Source: Caulobacter sp. X (GTDB lineage Bacteria; Pseudomonadota; Alphaproteobacteria; Caulobacterales; Caulobacteraceae). Taken from it: 64,000 nt of DNA. This document shows, in pieces, positions 51,208 through 59,904 of this stretch (its first letter is position 1; each line of letters starts with the position of its first letter). The stretch is taken from contig NZ_PEGF01000001.1 of assembly GCF_002742635.1 (NCBI RefSeq), positions 620,001-684,000 on the forward strand, read 5' to 3'. Under the pieces are notes generated by a model that ran no database searches, had not been told where the DNA came from, and saw only the letters and a list, made by a program, of their open reading frames with translations. A program made the position numbers and the translations under genes.

Positions 51208-53268
51208 TCACGATCGTGATGATACAATTGCAGGGTCGCCCGGCTCGCTGAGACTGGCCTGGCCGGTCTCGATATGGCCCGCCAGACGATGCCGCAGTCC
51301 ATCGCCGCGGATCTCCAAGTCGAACCAGTGCGCGCTCTTGGCCACATCGAAGTCCAAGGTTTGAGCCTGCCCTGGTGACAATCGCACCGCTTGATGCGCG
51401 CCGTCCCTACGATCCTCAACCATAAGCTCCAACCGATGCGGGCCTCTATTCTTGAGCCGCAGCCGTAAACCGTGGTCCTTCGTCGTACGTAGCCGGGTTT
51501 CGAGGTCGGATGACGCTTCGCCCTCGAACGCCCGGTGCAATCCCGCCGGGCCATCGACGATCAAGGCGTAGCGGCCTTGGTCGGTCGGCCAGACATCCGA
51601 TAGCGCTCGGCGAGCGCCCACAGCGTAACGGCGAGGCCTGACGTCGGCGTCCAGACGATCCGACACCAGGAAGCTGGCTCCCGCCGCGCCCGCGTTGCGG
51701 AACACCAGTTCCACCTGATCGCCCTGGCGGCGCAGATCGACCGCCAGATCGTAGGGTAGCGGCCGCCAGGGGCGCTGCCCTGGCTCACTCTTCGGAAGCG
51801 GCGGACTCGTCGGCGCGACGGGCTTGGGACGCCTAGCCACGACTGCTTTGTAGGCGTTGAAGGCCGCTTGGTTTGGCAAAGGTTGGTCGGCGCTGAGGCT
51901 GGCGAGCTGGCGCGGCGGCTCGCGGTTGGGCGTCTTGAAGTCGAAGGCGGAGGTCAGGTCGCCGCAAATCATGCGCCGCCAGGCGGTGATGTTTGGCTCG
52001 CGCACGCCAAACCGCGTCTCGAGGAAGCGGATCACCGACGTATGATCGAACACCTCCGAACAAACCCAGCCGCCGCGGCTCCAGGGCGAGATGACCAGCA
52101 TCGGCACTCGCATGCCTAGGCCGTACGGTTGGCCCGTTGCGGGATGTCGCTCGTCGGCGGTCGGCACGGTGCTTAGCCCGTCCTCCCGACTTAGAGGCGG
52201 CACCGGCGGAACGACGTGGTCGAAGAAGCCGTCGTTCTCATCGTACATGACGAGGAATACGGTCTTGCTCCACACCTCGGGGTTGGCGGTCAGGGCGTCA
52301 AGGATCCGCGCCAGGTATTCCACCCCATAGGCGGGCGGCCAGTTCGGGTGCTCGCAGAAAATCCGTGGCGGGGTGATCCACGAGACCTGAGGCAGCTGGT
52401 TGGCCAGCACGTCGGCCTTTAGCTGTTCGAGACGCCGAGGTTCGACCCCGGCATGGTAGAGCGGATCGCCGGGCTTGGCCGTGTGGAAGCTTTCGAACGC
52501 CATCAAGGTGTTCATGCCGCCGTCGCTGTCGTCATCGCTGGCTAGGTCCGTCCCCTGCCGATAGAGGCGCCAGGATACGCCGGCCGCCTGCAAGCGCTCG
52601 GCATAGGTCTTCCAGTGGCGGCCGAACACGACGCCGTCGGGCTTCTGAGTGATGTCGATGTTCGCGATCACCGGGCCGCCGCCCTTCGCATGGTGATCGA
52701 CGCAGCCGGTCATCAGATAGAGGCGGTTGGGACAGGTCGGTCCCTGCACCGAGGAAAAATAGGCGTCGCAGACGGTAAAGGCGTCAGCTAGGGCGAAATG
52801 GTACGGAATGTCCTCGCGCGCCAGATAGCCCATGGTCAGGGGACCCTTGGACGGAATCCAGTTGTCGTAGCGGCCCTCGTTCCAAGCGGCGTGACCGGTC
52901 GCCCAGTCGTGATGAAGGCTCTTCATGATCGGGAAGTTGGTGCCTTCGGCGTCGAAGCGGAACGGCGCGACCGTTCCGCCCTTGCCGTCGGGCTGACGCC
53001 ACACAGGATCACCGTTCGGCAGGGTCCACGGACGAGAGTCGGCGAAGCCGCGGACGCCGGACAGGGTCCCGAAATAGTGGTCGAACGAGCGGTTCTCCTG
53101 CATGAAGATCACCACGTGCTCGACATCCTTGATCGTGCCCGTTCGGTAGGACGCCGGCGTCTCCATGGCCCGCGCGAGAGCGCCTGGCCACAGCTCGGCG
53201 GTGGCGGTCAAGCCCAGGGCCGCGCGCAGGAACGCGCGACGCGAGGCGTCGTCTCGATGCTCGCTCAT
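51208..53268 (-). CDS. Secreted phosphocholine-preferring phospholipase C
   Basis: 686 aa. The twin-arginine signal (SRRAFLRAALGLTATAEL) indicates Tat export in folded form. The phosphoesterase domain starts with VEHVVIFMQENRSFDHYFGT, a conserved metal-binding element, and continues MYDENDGFFDHVVPP and GMRVPMLVISPWSRGGWV. Two C-terminal beta-rich domains (about 470-680) match the DUF756 repeats of this family. It cleaves phosphatidylcholine-type lipids, releasing phosphorylcholine. It is the last gene of a sigma/FecR/TonB module, 9 nt after the receptor, and could supply phosphate, choline or diacylglycerol. Confidence 0.92.
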   Translation of the reverse strand: MSEHRDDASRRAFLRAALGLTATAELWPGALARAMETPASYRTGTIKDVEHVVIFMQENRSFDHYFGTLSGVRGFADSRPWTLPNGDPVWRQPDGKGGTVAPFRFDAEGTNFPIMKSLHHDWATGHAAWNEGRYDNWIPSKGPLTMGYLAREDIPYHFALADAFTVCDAYFSSVQGPTCPNRLYLMTGCVDHHAKGGGPVIANIDITQKPDGVVFGRHWKTYAERLQAAGVSWRLYRQGTDLASDDDSDGGMNTLMAFESFHTAKPGDPLYHAGVEPRRLEQLKADVLANQLPQVSWITPPRIFCEHPNWPPAYGVEYLARILDALTANPEVWSKTVFLVMYDENDGFFDHVVPPVPPLSREDGLSTVPTADERHPATGQPYGLGMRVPMLVISPWSRGGWVCSEVFDHTSVIRFLETRFGVREPNITAWRRMICGDLTSAFDFKTPNREPPRQLASLSADQPLPNQAAFNAYKAVVARRPKPVAPTSPPLPKSEPGQRPWRPLPYDLAVDLRRQGDQVELVFRNAGAAGASFLVSDRLDADVRPRRYAVGARRALSDVWPTDQGRYALIVDGPAGLHRAFEGEASSDLETRLRTTKDHGLRLRLKNRGPHRLELMVEDRRDGAHQAVRLSPGQAQTLDFDVAKSAHWFDLEIRGDGLRHRLAGHIETGQASLSEPGDPAIVSSRS

Positions 53269-53277
53269 GGCGCTGCC

Positions 53278-56091
53278 TCAGTAGCGGTACTTGAAGCCGG
53301 CGAAGTAGCTCCTGCCGCCGCCGACGCTGTTGTAGATGGCATTGGTCACGCCGGTGGTGATCACCGTGTAGCTGTCCGTCAGGTTTCGGGCTTCGAACGT
53401 CAGCTGCAGGCCGCGCCGCACCCGCCAGTTGGCCTGCAGATCAAGCTGATCGCTGGGCCGGATCCATTGGTCGCCGGCAGGCGTCGCGCCGAAGGTCGTG
53501 GTAAACGCTCTTCCCCTGACCCGGTAGTCCAGATGCAGGTCCAAGGGGCCCAGGTCGTAGCTGAGGCCAACATTGCCCATGTACCTGGGTTGGTTGCGCA
53601 AGGAGCTGATGCTGCGCACAGTCCCGTCGGTCAGGGTCACCGTCCAGCGGCTGTCCAGCCAGGTGTAGTTGGCGGTCACGCCCAGCCTTTTCAGCGGCCC
53701 GGGCAGGAAGTCCAGTCGCCGCTTGGCGAACGAGGCCTCGATCCCCGTCACCCGGGCGCTGCCGCTGTTCAATGGCATGGTCTGGGTCAGGATCACCGCC
53801 CCGCTGGCGTCCAGCGTCACTGTCTTTTCGTTGAACGTCTCGTGATCGAGATCCTTGTGGAAAATCGCCAATGAGGCGAAGCCATCCTTCAGATAATACT
53901 CGAGGCTGGCGTCGTAGTTGGTCGAGACGCGCGGGCCCAGCTTCGGGTTGGAGCCGCTGATTACCGGATTGCCATTGGCGTCGACGCCAACGGTGCGCCC
54001 CGGCGCGATGTCGGCGAAGTCCGGACGACCGATCGTCTTGGTGTAGGCCAGCTTGAGCTTCAGCGTCGCGGTCAGGTCGTAGCTGCCCTGGATGTTGGGC
54101 ATCCAGTTGCTGTAGCGATTGGTGCGATGCGATGGGGTCGAAACGCCGCTGACCGTGTCGCCCGTGTCGCCGACATCGTGGGTCGTCTCGTAGCGGAGCC
54201 CGGCGATCAGCCGATAGCGCTCACCACTGAAATAGACTTCCGCGTGCCCAGCGGCGACGTCCTCTACCAAGGCATAGTCCGACGCCGGAGCAAGATCGGT
54301 GGTCTTGATCCCGTTTGCGAAGGTGTAGGCCCAGAATTTGTCCCAGTTCATCCTGATCGCGGCGTTACCAGCCATGGTCGCGCCCGGATCGATCACGTCG
54401 GACAGGCGTAGGGTTGTCCCCTTTGGCAAAAGATAGTTGTCGCGCCCCTCGTCGTAGCTTCGGTCCAGCCGCGTCCAACTGGCGCCTGCGGCGAAACCAA
54501 GGCCGCGGGCGTCGGCGAAGGTGTTCTGACTATAGTCGACCTTCACCGCGCTGACCTTGTCGCTGAGGTCCTGGTCGCGAACATAGGACGCGGTGGTGTT
54601 GCGATTGATCCAGTTGGTGGGATCGGCATAGGCGGCCGGGTTGTCATACCGGATCGTCGGCAGGTCGCCGTTCAGGTCGTAGTGGCCAGACAGATTGCTG
54701 AACTGGAACGTCTCGGGATAGCGGGTGACGATGGTGTTGTTGAAGTCGGTGTAGTTCGCCCGCAAGGCCAGCACCCCGCCAGCGCCGACCTGGTAGTCGA
54801 TCCCGCCGCCCAGCATCTTGGCCTTGCGGCGGATGTCGTAGTCGTAGGCCTTGGTCTGGCCGATCGCCTTGTTGAAGTCGGCGCCGCCGTTGCTGAAGTT
54901 CGTCGTCCGGCCGTTGGTCTGGTAGATGTAGGTGCCTTCGCGCTGAAGGAACTGACGGCGCTTGTCGTCGATCACCGTGCCAGACAGAAAGGCGTAGAGC
55001 CCCTCGTTCCGGCGTAGTTCGACCTTGGCGTAGCCGACCAGATTCTTCACGTCCTTGTCGTAGGCGCTGTCGGTATAGATGTTGCTGTTGTTGACGAGGT
55101 CCTCGCCATTCACCTGGGTATAGGCGTCCACACCGCCGTACTTGTCGGTGTTGCGCATGCGCTGGGCGTTGAAGCCCAGAACCACGCCGTACTGACGATC
55201 GGGGCCGAAGGTGGCCTTACCCGCCCCATAGAGCCGCATCGAGGGCCCTGACCTGACCACGCTGTCCTGGTCGAAGCGACCGGCGCGGCCGCCCAGCGAC
55301 AGATAGGGCCGGCCGCCCCCGTCGAAGGCGCGCAGGGTCCTCAGCGAGATGTGTCCGCCGACCGAATTGCCGTCCTGATCGGGGGTCACCGTCTTGTAGA
55401 CGCTGGTTTCCTTGACGATGGACGAGGGAAAGACGCCGATCTGGGCGCCGCGGTTGTTCTGGCTGCTGAACCAGATCGGATTGCCGTCGATGTCGATGCT
55501 GTTGTAGCGGGAGTCGAAGGCGCGCACCGAGACATAGCCGCCATCGCTGGTGCCGTAAAACTTGTCGGCGCTGACCCCGACGACACGGTCCAGGGCCTCG
55601 GGCAGGGTGGCGTCCGGGGTGTGTTCGATGTCGGCGACGGTGATCGAATCCGATACGCCCGACGACAGGCGCTTGATCTGGTCGCGCGGCGTCTCGACCG
55701 AGCGACGGCCGATAATCACGACGCCGCCGATATTGGCGATGTCATCGTCCGAGCCGGACTGGGCCGTCGGAGTCCCCTGGACGCGAATGATGTAGCCGCC
55801 GGTGGGCGAGTCTTCGTAGGTCAGGCCCGACCCGGACAGCAGACGACGCAGCGCCTCGTCGTTCAGATATTGGCCCTTCAAAGTTGGAGCGTTCTTGCCA
55901 CGGGCCAGCTTCGGATCGAACACGATATCCTTGCCGCTCTGCAACGCGAAAGCGCGCAGGGCCTGGCTCAAGGGCTGCTGGGCGATATCGAAAGCCCGCG
56001 CCTGGGCTTGTGCGCAACCAGGCTGGGCCGCCAGCGCTAGAGCAAAGGCCGAGCCGCCCGCGAACGCGGCGGACAAGAATTTGTACTGCAT
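53278..56091 (-). CDS. STN-type TonB-dependent receptor, module A
   Basis: 937 aa. After a signal peptide (ends GCAQAQA) comes an STN (secretin/TonB N-terminal) domain, residues about 32-105 (FDIAQQPLSQALRAFALQSG), which signals to FecR. The plug (GVVIIGRRSVETPRDQIKRL, VSVRAFDSRYNSIDIDGNPI, VYKTVTPDQDGNSVGGHI) and a beta-barrel ending YFAGFKYRY follow. The STN domain and adjacent fecR/sigma genes make it a transducer: ligand binding would activate the ECF sigma factor. The downstream phospholipase C suggests a phospholipid-derived ligand. Confidence 0.93.
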   Translation of the reverse strand: MQYKFLSAAFAGGSAFALALAAQPGCAQAQARAFDIAQQPLSQALRAFALQSGKDIVFDPKLARGKNAPTLKGQYLNDEALRRLLSGSGLTYEDSPTGGYIIRVQGTPTAQSGSDDDIANIGGVVIIGRRSVETPRDQIKRLSSGVSDSITVADIEHTPDATLPEALDRVVGVSADKFYGTSDGGYVSVRAFDSRYNSIDIDGNPIWFSSQNNRGAQIGVFPSSIVKETSVYKTVTPDQDGNSVGGHISLRTLRAFDGGGRPYLSLGGRAGRFDQDSVVRSGPSMRLYGAGKATFGPDRQYGVVLGFNAQRMRNTDKYGGVDAYTQVNGEDLVNNSNIYTDSAYDKDVKNLVGYAKVELRRNEGLYAFLSGTVIDDKRRQFLQREGTYIYQTNGRTTNFSNGGADFNKAIGQTKAYDYDIRRKAKMLGGGIDYQVGAGGVLALRANYTDFNNTIVTRYPETFQFSNLSGHYDLNGDLPTIRYDNPAAYADPTNWINRNTTASYVRDQDLSDKVSAVKVDYSQNTFADARGLGFAAGASWTRLDRSYDEGRDNYLLPKGTTLRLSDVIDPGATMAGNAAIRMNWDKFWAYTFANGIKTTDLAPASDYALVEDVAAGHAEVYFSGERYRLIAGLRYETTHDVGDTGDTVSGVSTPSHRTNRYSNWMPNIQGSYDLTATLKLKLAYTKTIGRPDFADIAPGRTVGVDANGNPVISGSNPKLGPRVSTNYDASLEYYLKDGFASLAIFHKDLDHETFNEKTVTLDASGAVILTQTMPLNSGSARVTGIEASFAKRRLDFLPGPLKRLGVTANYTWLDSRWTVTLTDGTVRSISSLRNQPRYMGNVGLSYDLGPLDLHLDYRVRGRAFTTTFGATPAGDQWIRPSDQLDLQANWRVRRGLQLTFEARNLTDSYTVITTGVTNAIYNSVGGGRSYFAGFKYRY

Positions 56092-56160
56092 GATCGTCCC
56101 CGTCGCCGGCCCTTGCCGGCAGGTCGGAAGACGCAGCCTGGCGAGCTTACCCCTGAAAAC

Positions 56161-57207
56161 TCACCGTGAATTTTTGACGACAGCCGGCGTATCAGCCCGC
56201 GGGTCCGGCGAGGCCATGCCCAGGACGATTTGCTTGCCATCATCCTTCACGACCTTGATCGGGAAGGCGCCGACGACATCGCTGACGACGTCGTAAGGAC
56301 GGCCGGTGTGGAAGACGCCGCTGATGCGAATATCGGCCAGTCGCGGATCGGACAAAACGATCTGCGGGCCGCCGTAGCGGTTCAGATCCGCCGCGGCGTC
56401 TTCGAGCCGCGTATCGTCCAGAACCACCCTTCCATAGCGCCATGCGCTCGATTGAGGGACATTGGCGACCTGGACGATCGGCGGGGCCTTGTTTGGCAGG
56501 TCCAGGGCCTGGCCGGCGTTCATATAGAGCGCGGGGCGAGGCGCCGGCCCCGCCTTGCGTCTCGCTAGAAGCGGCTCTGCCGAGGAAACGTCGCGATAGA
56601 TGGCCAGCCGTCCCTCTTCCAGCACCACCTCGGCATGGTCTCCAAGACGCCTGACGTCGAAGGCCGTGCCTACGGCGCGCACCTCGTCGCGACCGACGAA
56701 CACTCTGAACGGGCGGCTCTTGTCCTTGGCTACACGGAAATACGCCTGTCCTTGCTCGACGACCACGCGGCGCTCGCCCGCCGTGAACCGGGTGCTGATC
56801 CGGGAGTCGGTGTTCATCAGCAATATCGACCCATCGCTCAATGAGATGGTGCGCAACTCGCCTGGCACGGTTTCGTAACGTTGGGTCAGGCGCAGTCCGC
56901 CGAACACGAAGACGACCAGGGCGGCGGCCACCGCTAGACCAGCACCCGCGATGCTCCACTGGATCACGCGTCGGCCAAAGCCCGACCACATCGGCTGAAA
57001 CCGAAGCACCTCGCGCGCTTCACGATTGTCGCCCCAAGCGGCCACAGAATCCCAAATGGCCGCGTGGGCCGAGAACGCCTCCACATGGGCCGGATCGGCG
57101 TCCAGCCAGTCGCGGAAAGCGTCGCGGTCGGCCTCCGTGCGCTGATCCGAGTGCAGGCGCACGACCCAGTTGGCGGCCTCTCCTTCGATTTTCTCAGCGT
57201 CGGTCAT
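56161..57207 (-). CDS. FecR-family anti-sigma regulator, module A
   Basis: 348 aa. The cytoplasmic N-terminal part (AANWVVRLHSDQRTEADRDA, FRDWLDADPAHVEAF) is the DUF4880/anti-sigma region. A membrane helix spans about 83-105. The FecR domain follows (LRTISLSDGSILLMNTDSRI, RVVVEQGQAYFRV, VRAVGTAFDVR), then a short STN-like C-terminus (VLDDTRLEDAAADLNRYG). It holds the ECF sigma factor until the receptor signals. It overlaps the sigma gene by 14 nt. Confidence 0.92.
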   Translation of the reverse strand: MTDAEKIEGEAANWVVRLHSDQRTEADRDAFRDWLDADPAHVEAFSAHAAIWDSVAAWGDNREAREVLRFQPMWSGFGRRVIQWSIAGAGLAVAAALVVFVFGGLRLTQRYETVPGELRTISLSDGSILLMNTDSRISTRFTAGERRVVVEQGQAYFRVAKDKSRPFRVFVGRDEVRAVGTAFDVRRLGDHAEVVLEEGRLAIYRDVSSAEPLLARRKAGPAPRPALYMNAGQALDLPNKAPPIVQVANVPQSSAWRYGRVVLDDTRLEDAAADLNRYGGPQIVLSDPRLADIRISGVFHTGRPYDVVSDVVGAFPIKVVKDDGKQIVLGMASPDPRADTPAVVKNSR

Positions 57208-57727
57208 GGTCTGGCAACCGGCGTCGAAGGTGGCTGAGGGCCTTGCTCATCTCGCGTTCAATGACCTTCACGTTGACGGCGTACCGGGCGGCAAGCTGGG
57301 TATAGGTCAAACCGTCCAACCGGTTGAGAAGGAAGATGTTGCGAGTCCGCTCGGGCAGTTCCCGCAACGCTCTAGCGGCCTGTTCCAGCGCCTCTCGTCC
57401 CTCAAGAATTCGCGATGGCGATCCTTCGGGGCTGACCAGTTGCAGGTCGGCGATCGGGTCGTGCAGGATCTCGCGCCGAACGGTCGCGCGGCGCGCGCGG
57501 TCGATCAACACGTGGCGGGCGGTCTTGAAGAGATAGGCTTCGGAGTTTTCGACACCCGGCTCCGAAGCGCGCGCCAGTCGCATGAAGACCTCTTGCACGC
57601 AGTCCTCAGCCGCCTCTGGCGACAGGGTCCGGCGAGCGAAAAAACGCAGCAGCGGCTGCCGGTAGGATCGCGCCAGGCTTGTCAGCGAAGCCGGGTCGAC
57701 AGCGCCCATGCGCTCCGCGCGCTTCAT
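57194..57727 (-). CDS. FecI-type ECF sigma factor, module A
   Basis: 177 aa from the ATG at 57727; an ATG at 57709 is also possible, and longer starts run into non-homologous sequence. Region 2 includes LARSYRQPLLRFFARRTLSP and AEDCVQEVFMRLARA. Region 4 is ERTRNIFLLNRLDGLTYTQL and AARYAVNVKVIEREMSKALS. It is the FecI-like sigma factor controlled by the FecR encoded next. A TGAAAATTTC element lies 108-117 nt upstream and recurs in module B. Confidence 0.92.
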   Translation of the reverse strand: MKRAERMGAVDPASLTSLARSYRQPLLRFFARRTLSPEAAEDCVQEVFMRLARASEPGVENSEAYLFKTARHVLIDRARRATVRREILHDPIADLQLVSPEGSPSRILEGREALEQAARALRELPERTRNIFLLNRLDGLTYTQLAARYAVNVKVIEREMSKALSHLRRRLPDHDRR

Positions 57728-57834
57728 GGTCGAACCGCTTCCCCGTCCAAATCGACGCTCCGCCCTAGGCCGTCCGGCGCATGGCCGCCGAAGTATGAAG
57801 ACGCATTGTGATGAAAGTACCCCCGCTTCAGGGC

Positions 57835-57844
57835 TGAAAATTTC
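57835..57844. promoter_or_regulatory. Shared TGAAAATTTC element, module A
   Basis: It is AT-rich in a GC-rich region and reads GAAATTTTCA on the minus strand, upstream of the module A sigma gene. The identical 10-mer is at 62486-62495, upstream of the module B receptor. It may be part of a promoter, perhaps the -35 region for FecI-type sigma factors; this is inferred. Confidence 0.4.
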
Positions 57845-57958
57845 CCGCGAGCGCTTCATAGGGTGAGAGGCGGGGCCGGGTGAGGCTGGTTCCATCCCCG
57901 GTTGACGACGACCAACAAAATGGAGCTTCTTTCAGCCGAGCACAGAGGAGATGCCCGC

Positions 57959-58204
57959 ATGCGCTTTACGCCGCTCACCTCCGACGAAGTTGAAGTCCTT
58001 CACGAGGTCCGCGCCTCCGGAAGCCTCGTCCTAGAGCCCGAAGCTCGCAGTTTTGCGCACGCCCAGAGCCTGACCAACAAAGGTCTACTTCGGCGAGTCG
58101 CGGTGCGTGGCGTGGCGACCTCGACATTTTTGCTCTCGGGAGAAGGCATCGCGCTGGCTCGCCGCCCGGGCGATGGCCGCACCAAAGCCTCAACATCTCA
58201 GTAG
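57959..58204 (+). CDS. Small protein at the junction of the two modules, winged-helix-like
   Basis: 81 aa from the ATG at 57959, where GAGGAG stands 8 nt upstream. The sequence (TPLTSDEVEVLHEVRASGSL, AHAQSLTNKGLLRRV, TSTFLLSGEGIALA) has the helix, turn and wing pattern of a small DNA-binding fold, but no family is recognised. It is the only plus-strand gene in this region, divergent from module A sigma and convergent with the PhoD gene. Its function is unknown. Confidence 0.6.
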   Translation: MRFTPLTSDEVEVLHEVRASGSLVLEPEARSFAHAQSLTNKGLLRRVAVRGVATSTFLLSGEGIALARRPGDGRTKASTSQ

Positions 58205-58327
58205 CAGGTCCCGGCCACTCCCTACGGCAGCGCCGCGCCATCCGCAGACATTGTCCCCGTCAAGAATGAGACGTTTCACTCTGGTCACAGCTCCCGCTGA
58301 TCTCGGTCACTCCAACGCCGCCGGCTT

Positions 58328-59839
58328 TCAGCCGGCTTGCGCGCCCTTGCGTTGATCCTCAATCGTGAACCTCGCTAGGCTCTGCGCTATGCCTTGCGGA
58401 TCGCTTTGGTCGGAGACCGCGCGGAGATCGACGCTGAGAGCATCTGGGGTCGCTTCGATCAGGGTGTATCCGGATCGCTCGATATCGGCGAAGCGGACGT
58501 CGGGATTGCGGGCCCGAACCTGTCCGTAGCGGGAGGACGGCGCGTGACTGGCGGCCAGGCAGGTCGTCACCAGCTCGGTCGCCACTACCCCCTCCCCCGC
58601 GCCTGTCCGCAGGTCGTTGACCATGAAGGCGTGGATGTCGCCGCTGAGGACGACGGCGTTGCGCACCGACGGCTGGGTCAGCCCCGCAAGCAGACGATCC
58701 CGCGCCGCCACGTAGCCGTCCCACTGATCCGACATGACGCCCTCGGGCGTGTCGATCGGCGCGACCACTGTCTGCTGGGCAAGCAAGGTCCAGCGGCCAC
58801 GCTCGCGCTTCAAGGTCTCGTCCAGCCAGGCTTCCTGAGCCGCGCCCAGCATGGTGCGCTCTGGGTCGGCTAGCGCGGGGCAGTCATGGCGCGGACGGTT
58901 GCCGCTCCGCCCCTCGGGGTTGCAGGCCTGGGCGGAGCGATATTGCCGCCCGTCCAGCACGGGCAGGCTCACCAGATCGCCCCAGGCCAACCGCCGATAG
59001 AGTCGCGGGCCGCCCGGCTGGGCCCAAAGGCTGGGTCGGACCGGCAGGTGCTCGAAATAGGCTTGGTAAGCGGCCGCGCGGCGGCGCGCGAAGACCGCCG
59101 GATCCAGTCCCTTTAGATTAGCCAGATCGGCATAGTCGTTCTCGACCTCATGGTCGTCCCAGGTGACCACCCAGGGCGCCTGGCGATGAGCCTCTCGCAA
59201 GTCGGGGTCGGACTTATAGATGGCGTGCCGACGTCGATAACCCTCCAGATCGACCGGTTCTGGCCCGTCGAATTGGCGAACCTTTGGAAACTGGGCGTAG
59301 CTGTTCTCGTAGATATAGTCGCCTAGCTGAACGATCAGGTCGGGTTCAGCGGCGACCATGTCGCGGTAGGCGCAAAACCATCCCAGCTCGAAGTGCTGGC
59401 AGCTGCTGACCGCGATCCGCGCCCGTGTCGCGCGTTCGGGCGCGGTGGCGGTGCGACCGACCGGGCTGACGGCGCCCAGCGCGTGGAAGCGATACCAGTA
59501 GGTCCGTCCGGGGCGCAGCCCCTCGATCTCGACATGCACGGCGTGGCCAAGAGCCGGGCTCGCCGCGCGCCGTCCGCGCCGCACGATCCGACGGAAGACC
59601 TCGTCCTCCGCGACCTCGTAGGTCACGGGAACGGCCGGGGCGTCCAGCGAAGCGCCGCCAGCGCTGAGGCGGGTCCAGAGCACAAAGCCGTCGGTCGCGG
59701 GATCGCCGCTGGCCACACCTAAGGCGAAGGGATACGCGGGCGCGGCGCGACGCATCTCCAGCCCCTGTGTCGCTGTCGCGCGGGCGAAGAACAGGCCCGT
59801 CGAGGCGGCCATCACGGCGCGGCGCGAAAGCAGGGTCAT
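58328..59839 (-). CDS. Alkaline phosphatase D family phosphoesterase (PhoD-like)
   Basis: 503 aa with a Tat-like signal (LLSRRAVMAASTGLFFARAT). An N-terminal FnIII-like domain carries YPFALGVASGDPATDGFVLWTRL. The metallophosphatase core follows: SSCQHFELGWFCAYRDM, IVQLGDYIYE, TWDDHEVENDYA and LSGDIHAFMVNDL. These are the metal-binding motifs of PhoD, which releases phosphate from mono- and diesters. It is the last gene of module B, 65 nt after the STN receptor. The expected role is phosphate release linked to signalling through that receptor. Confidence 0.92.
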   Translation of the reverse strand: MTLLSRRAVMAASTGLFFARATATQGLEMRRAAPAYPFALGVASGDPATDGFVLWTRLSAGGASLDAPAVPVTYEVAEDEVFRRIVRRGRRAASPALGHAVHVEIEGLRPGRTYWYRFHALGAVSPVGRTATAPERATRARIAVSSCQHFELGWFCAYRDMVAAEPDLIVQLGDYIYENSYAQFPKVRQFDGPEPVDLEGYRRRHAIYKSDPDLREAHRQAPWVVTWDDHEVENDYADLANLKGLDPAVFARRRAAAYQAYFEHLPVRPSLWAQPGGPRLYRRLAWGDLVSLPVLDGRQYRSAQACNPEGRSGNRPRHDCPALADPERTMLGAAQEAWLDETLKRERGRWTLLAQQTVVAPIDTPEGVMSDQWDGYVAARDRLLAGLTQPSVRNAVVLSGDIHAFMVNDLRTGAGEGVVATELVTTCLAASHAPSSRYGQVRARNPDVRFADIERSGYTLIEATPDALSVDLRAVSDQSDPQGIAQSLARFTIEDQRKGAQAG

Positions 59840-59904
59840 CGGAGGCCGCTCCAGGAAGCGAAACGGAGGCGACCCGGCCAGAGGCCCAGGTCGCCTCCGC
59901 GGGG

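Noticed and set aside
50989..51219. Open frame of 76 codons in the spacer before the phospholipase gene
   Set aside because: No ribosome site, unusual composition and no homology; it also overlaps the end of a confident gene.
51208..51219. TCACGATCGTGA palindrome at the end of the phospholipase gene
   Set aside because: It lies in coding sequence and the stop codon, has no T-run and no copies near promoters; probably coincidence.
57902..57958. Longer start for the small junction protein
   Set aside because: The ATG at 57959 has a well-spaced GAGGAG; the upstream codons have no ribosome site and add non-conserved residues.
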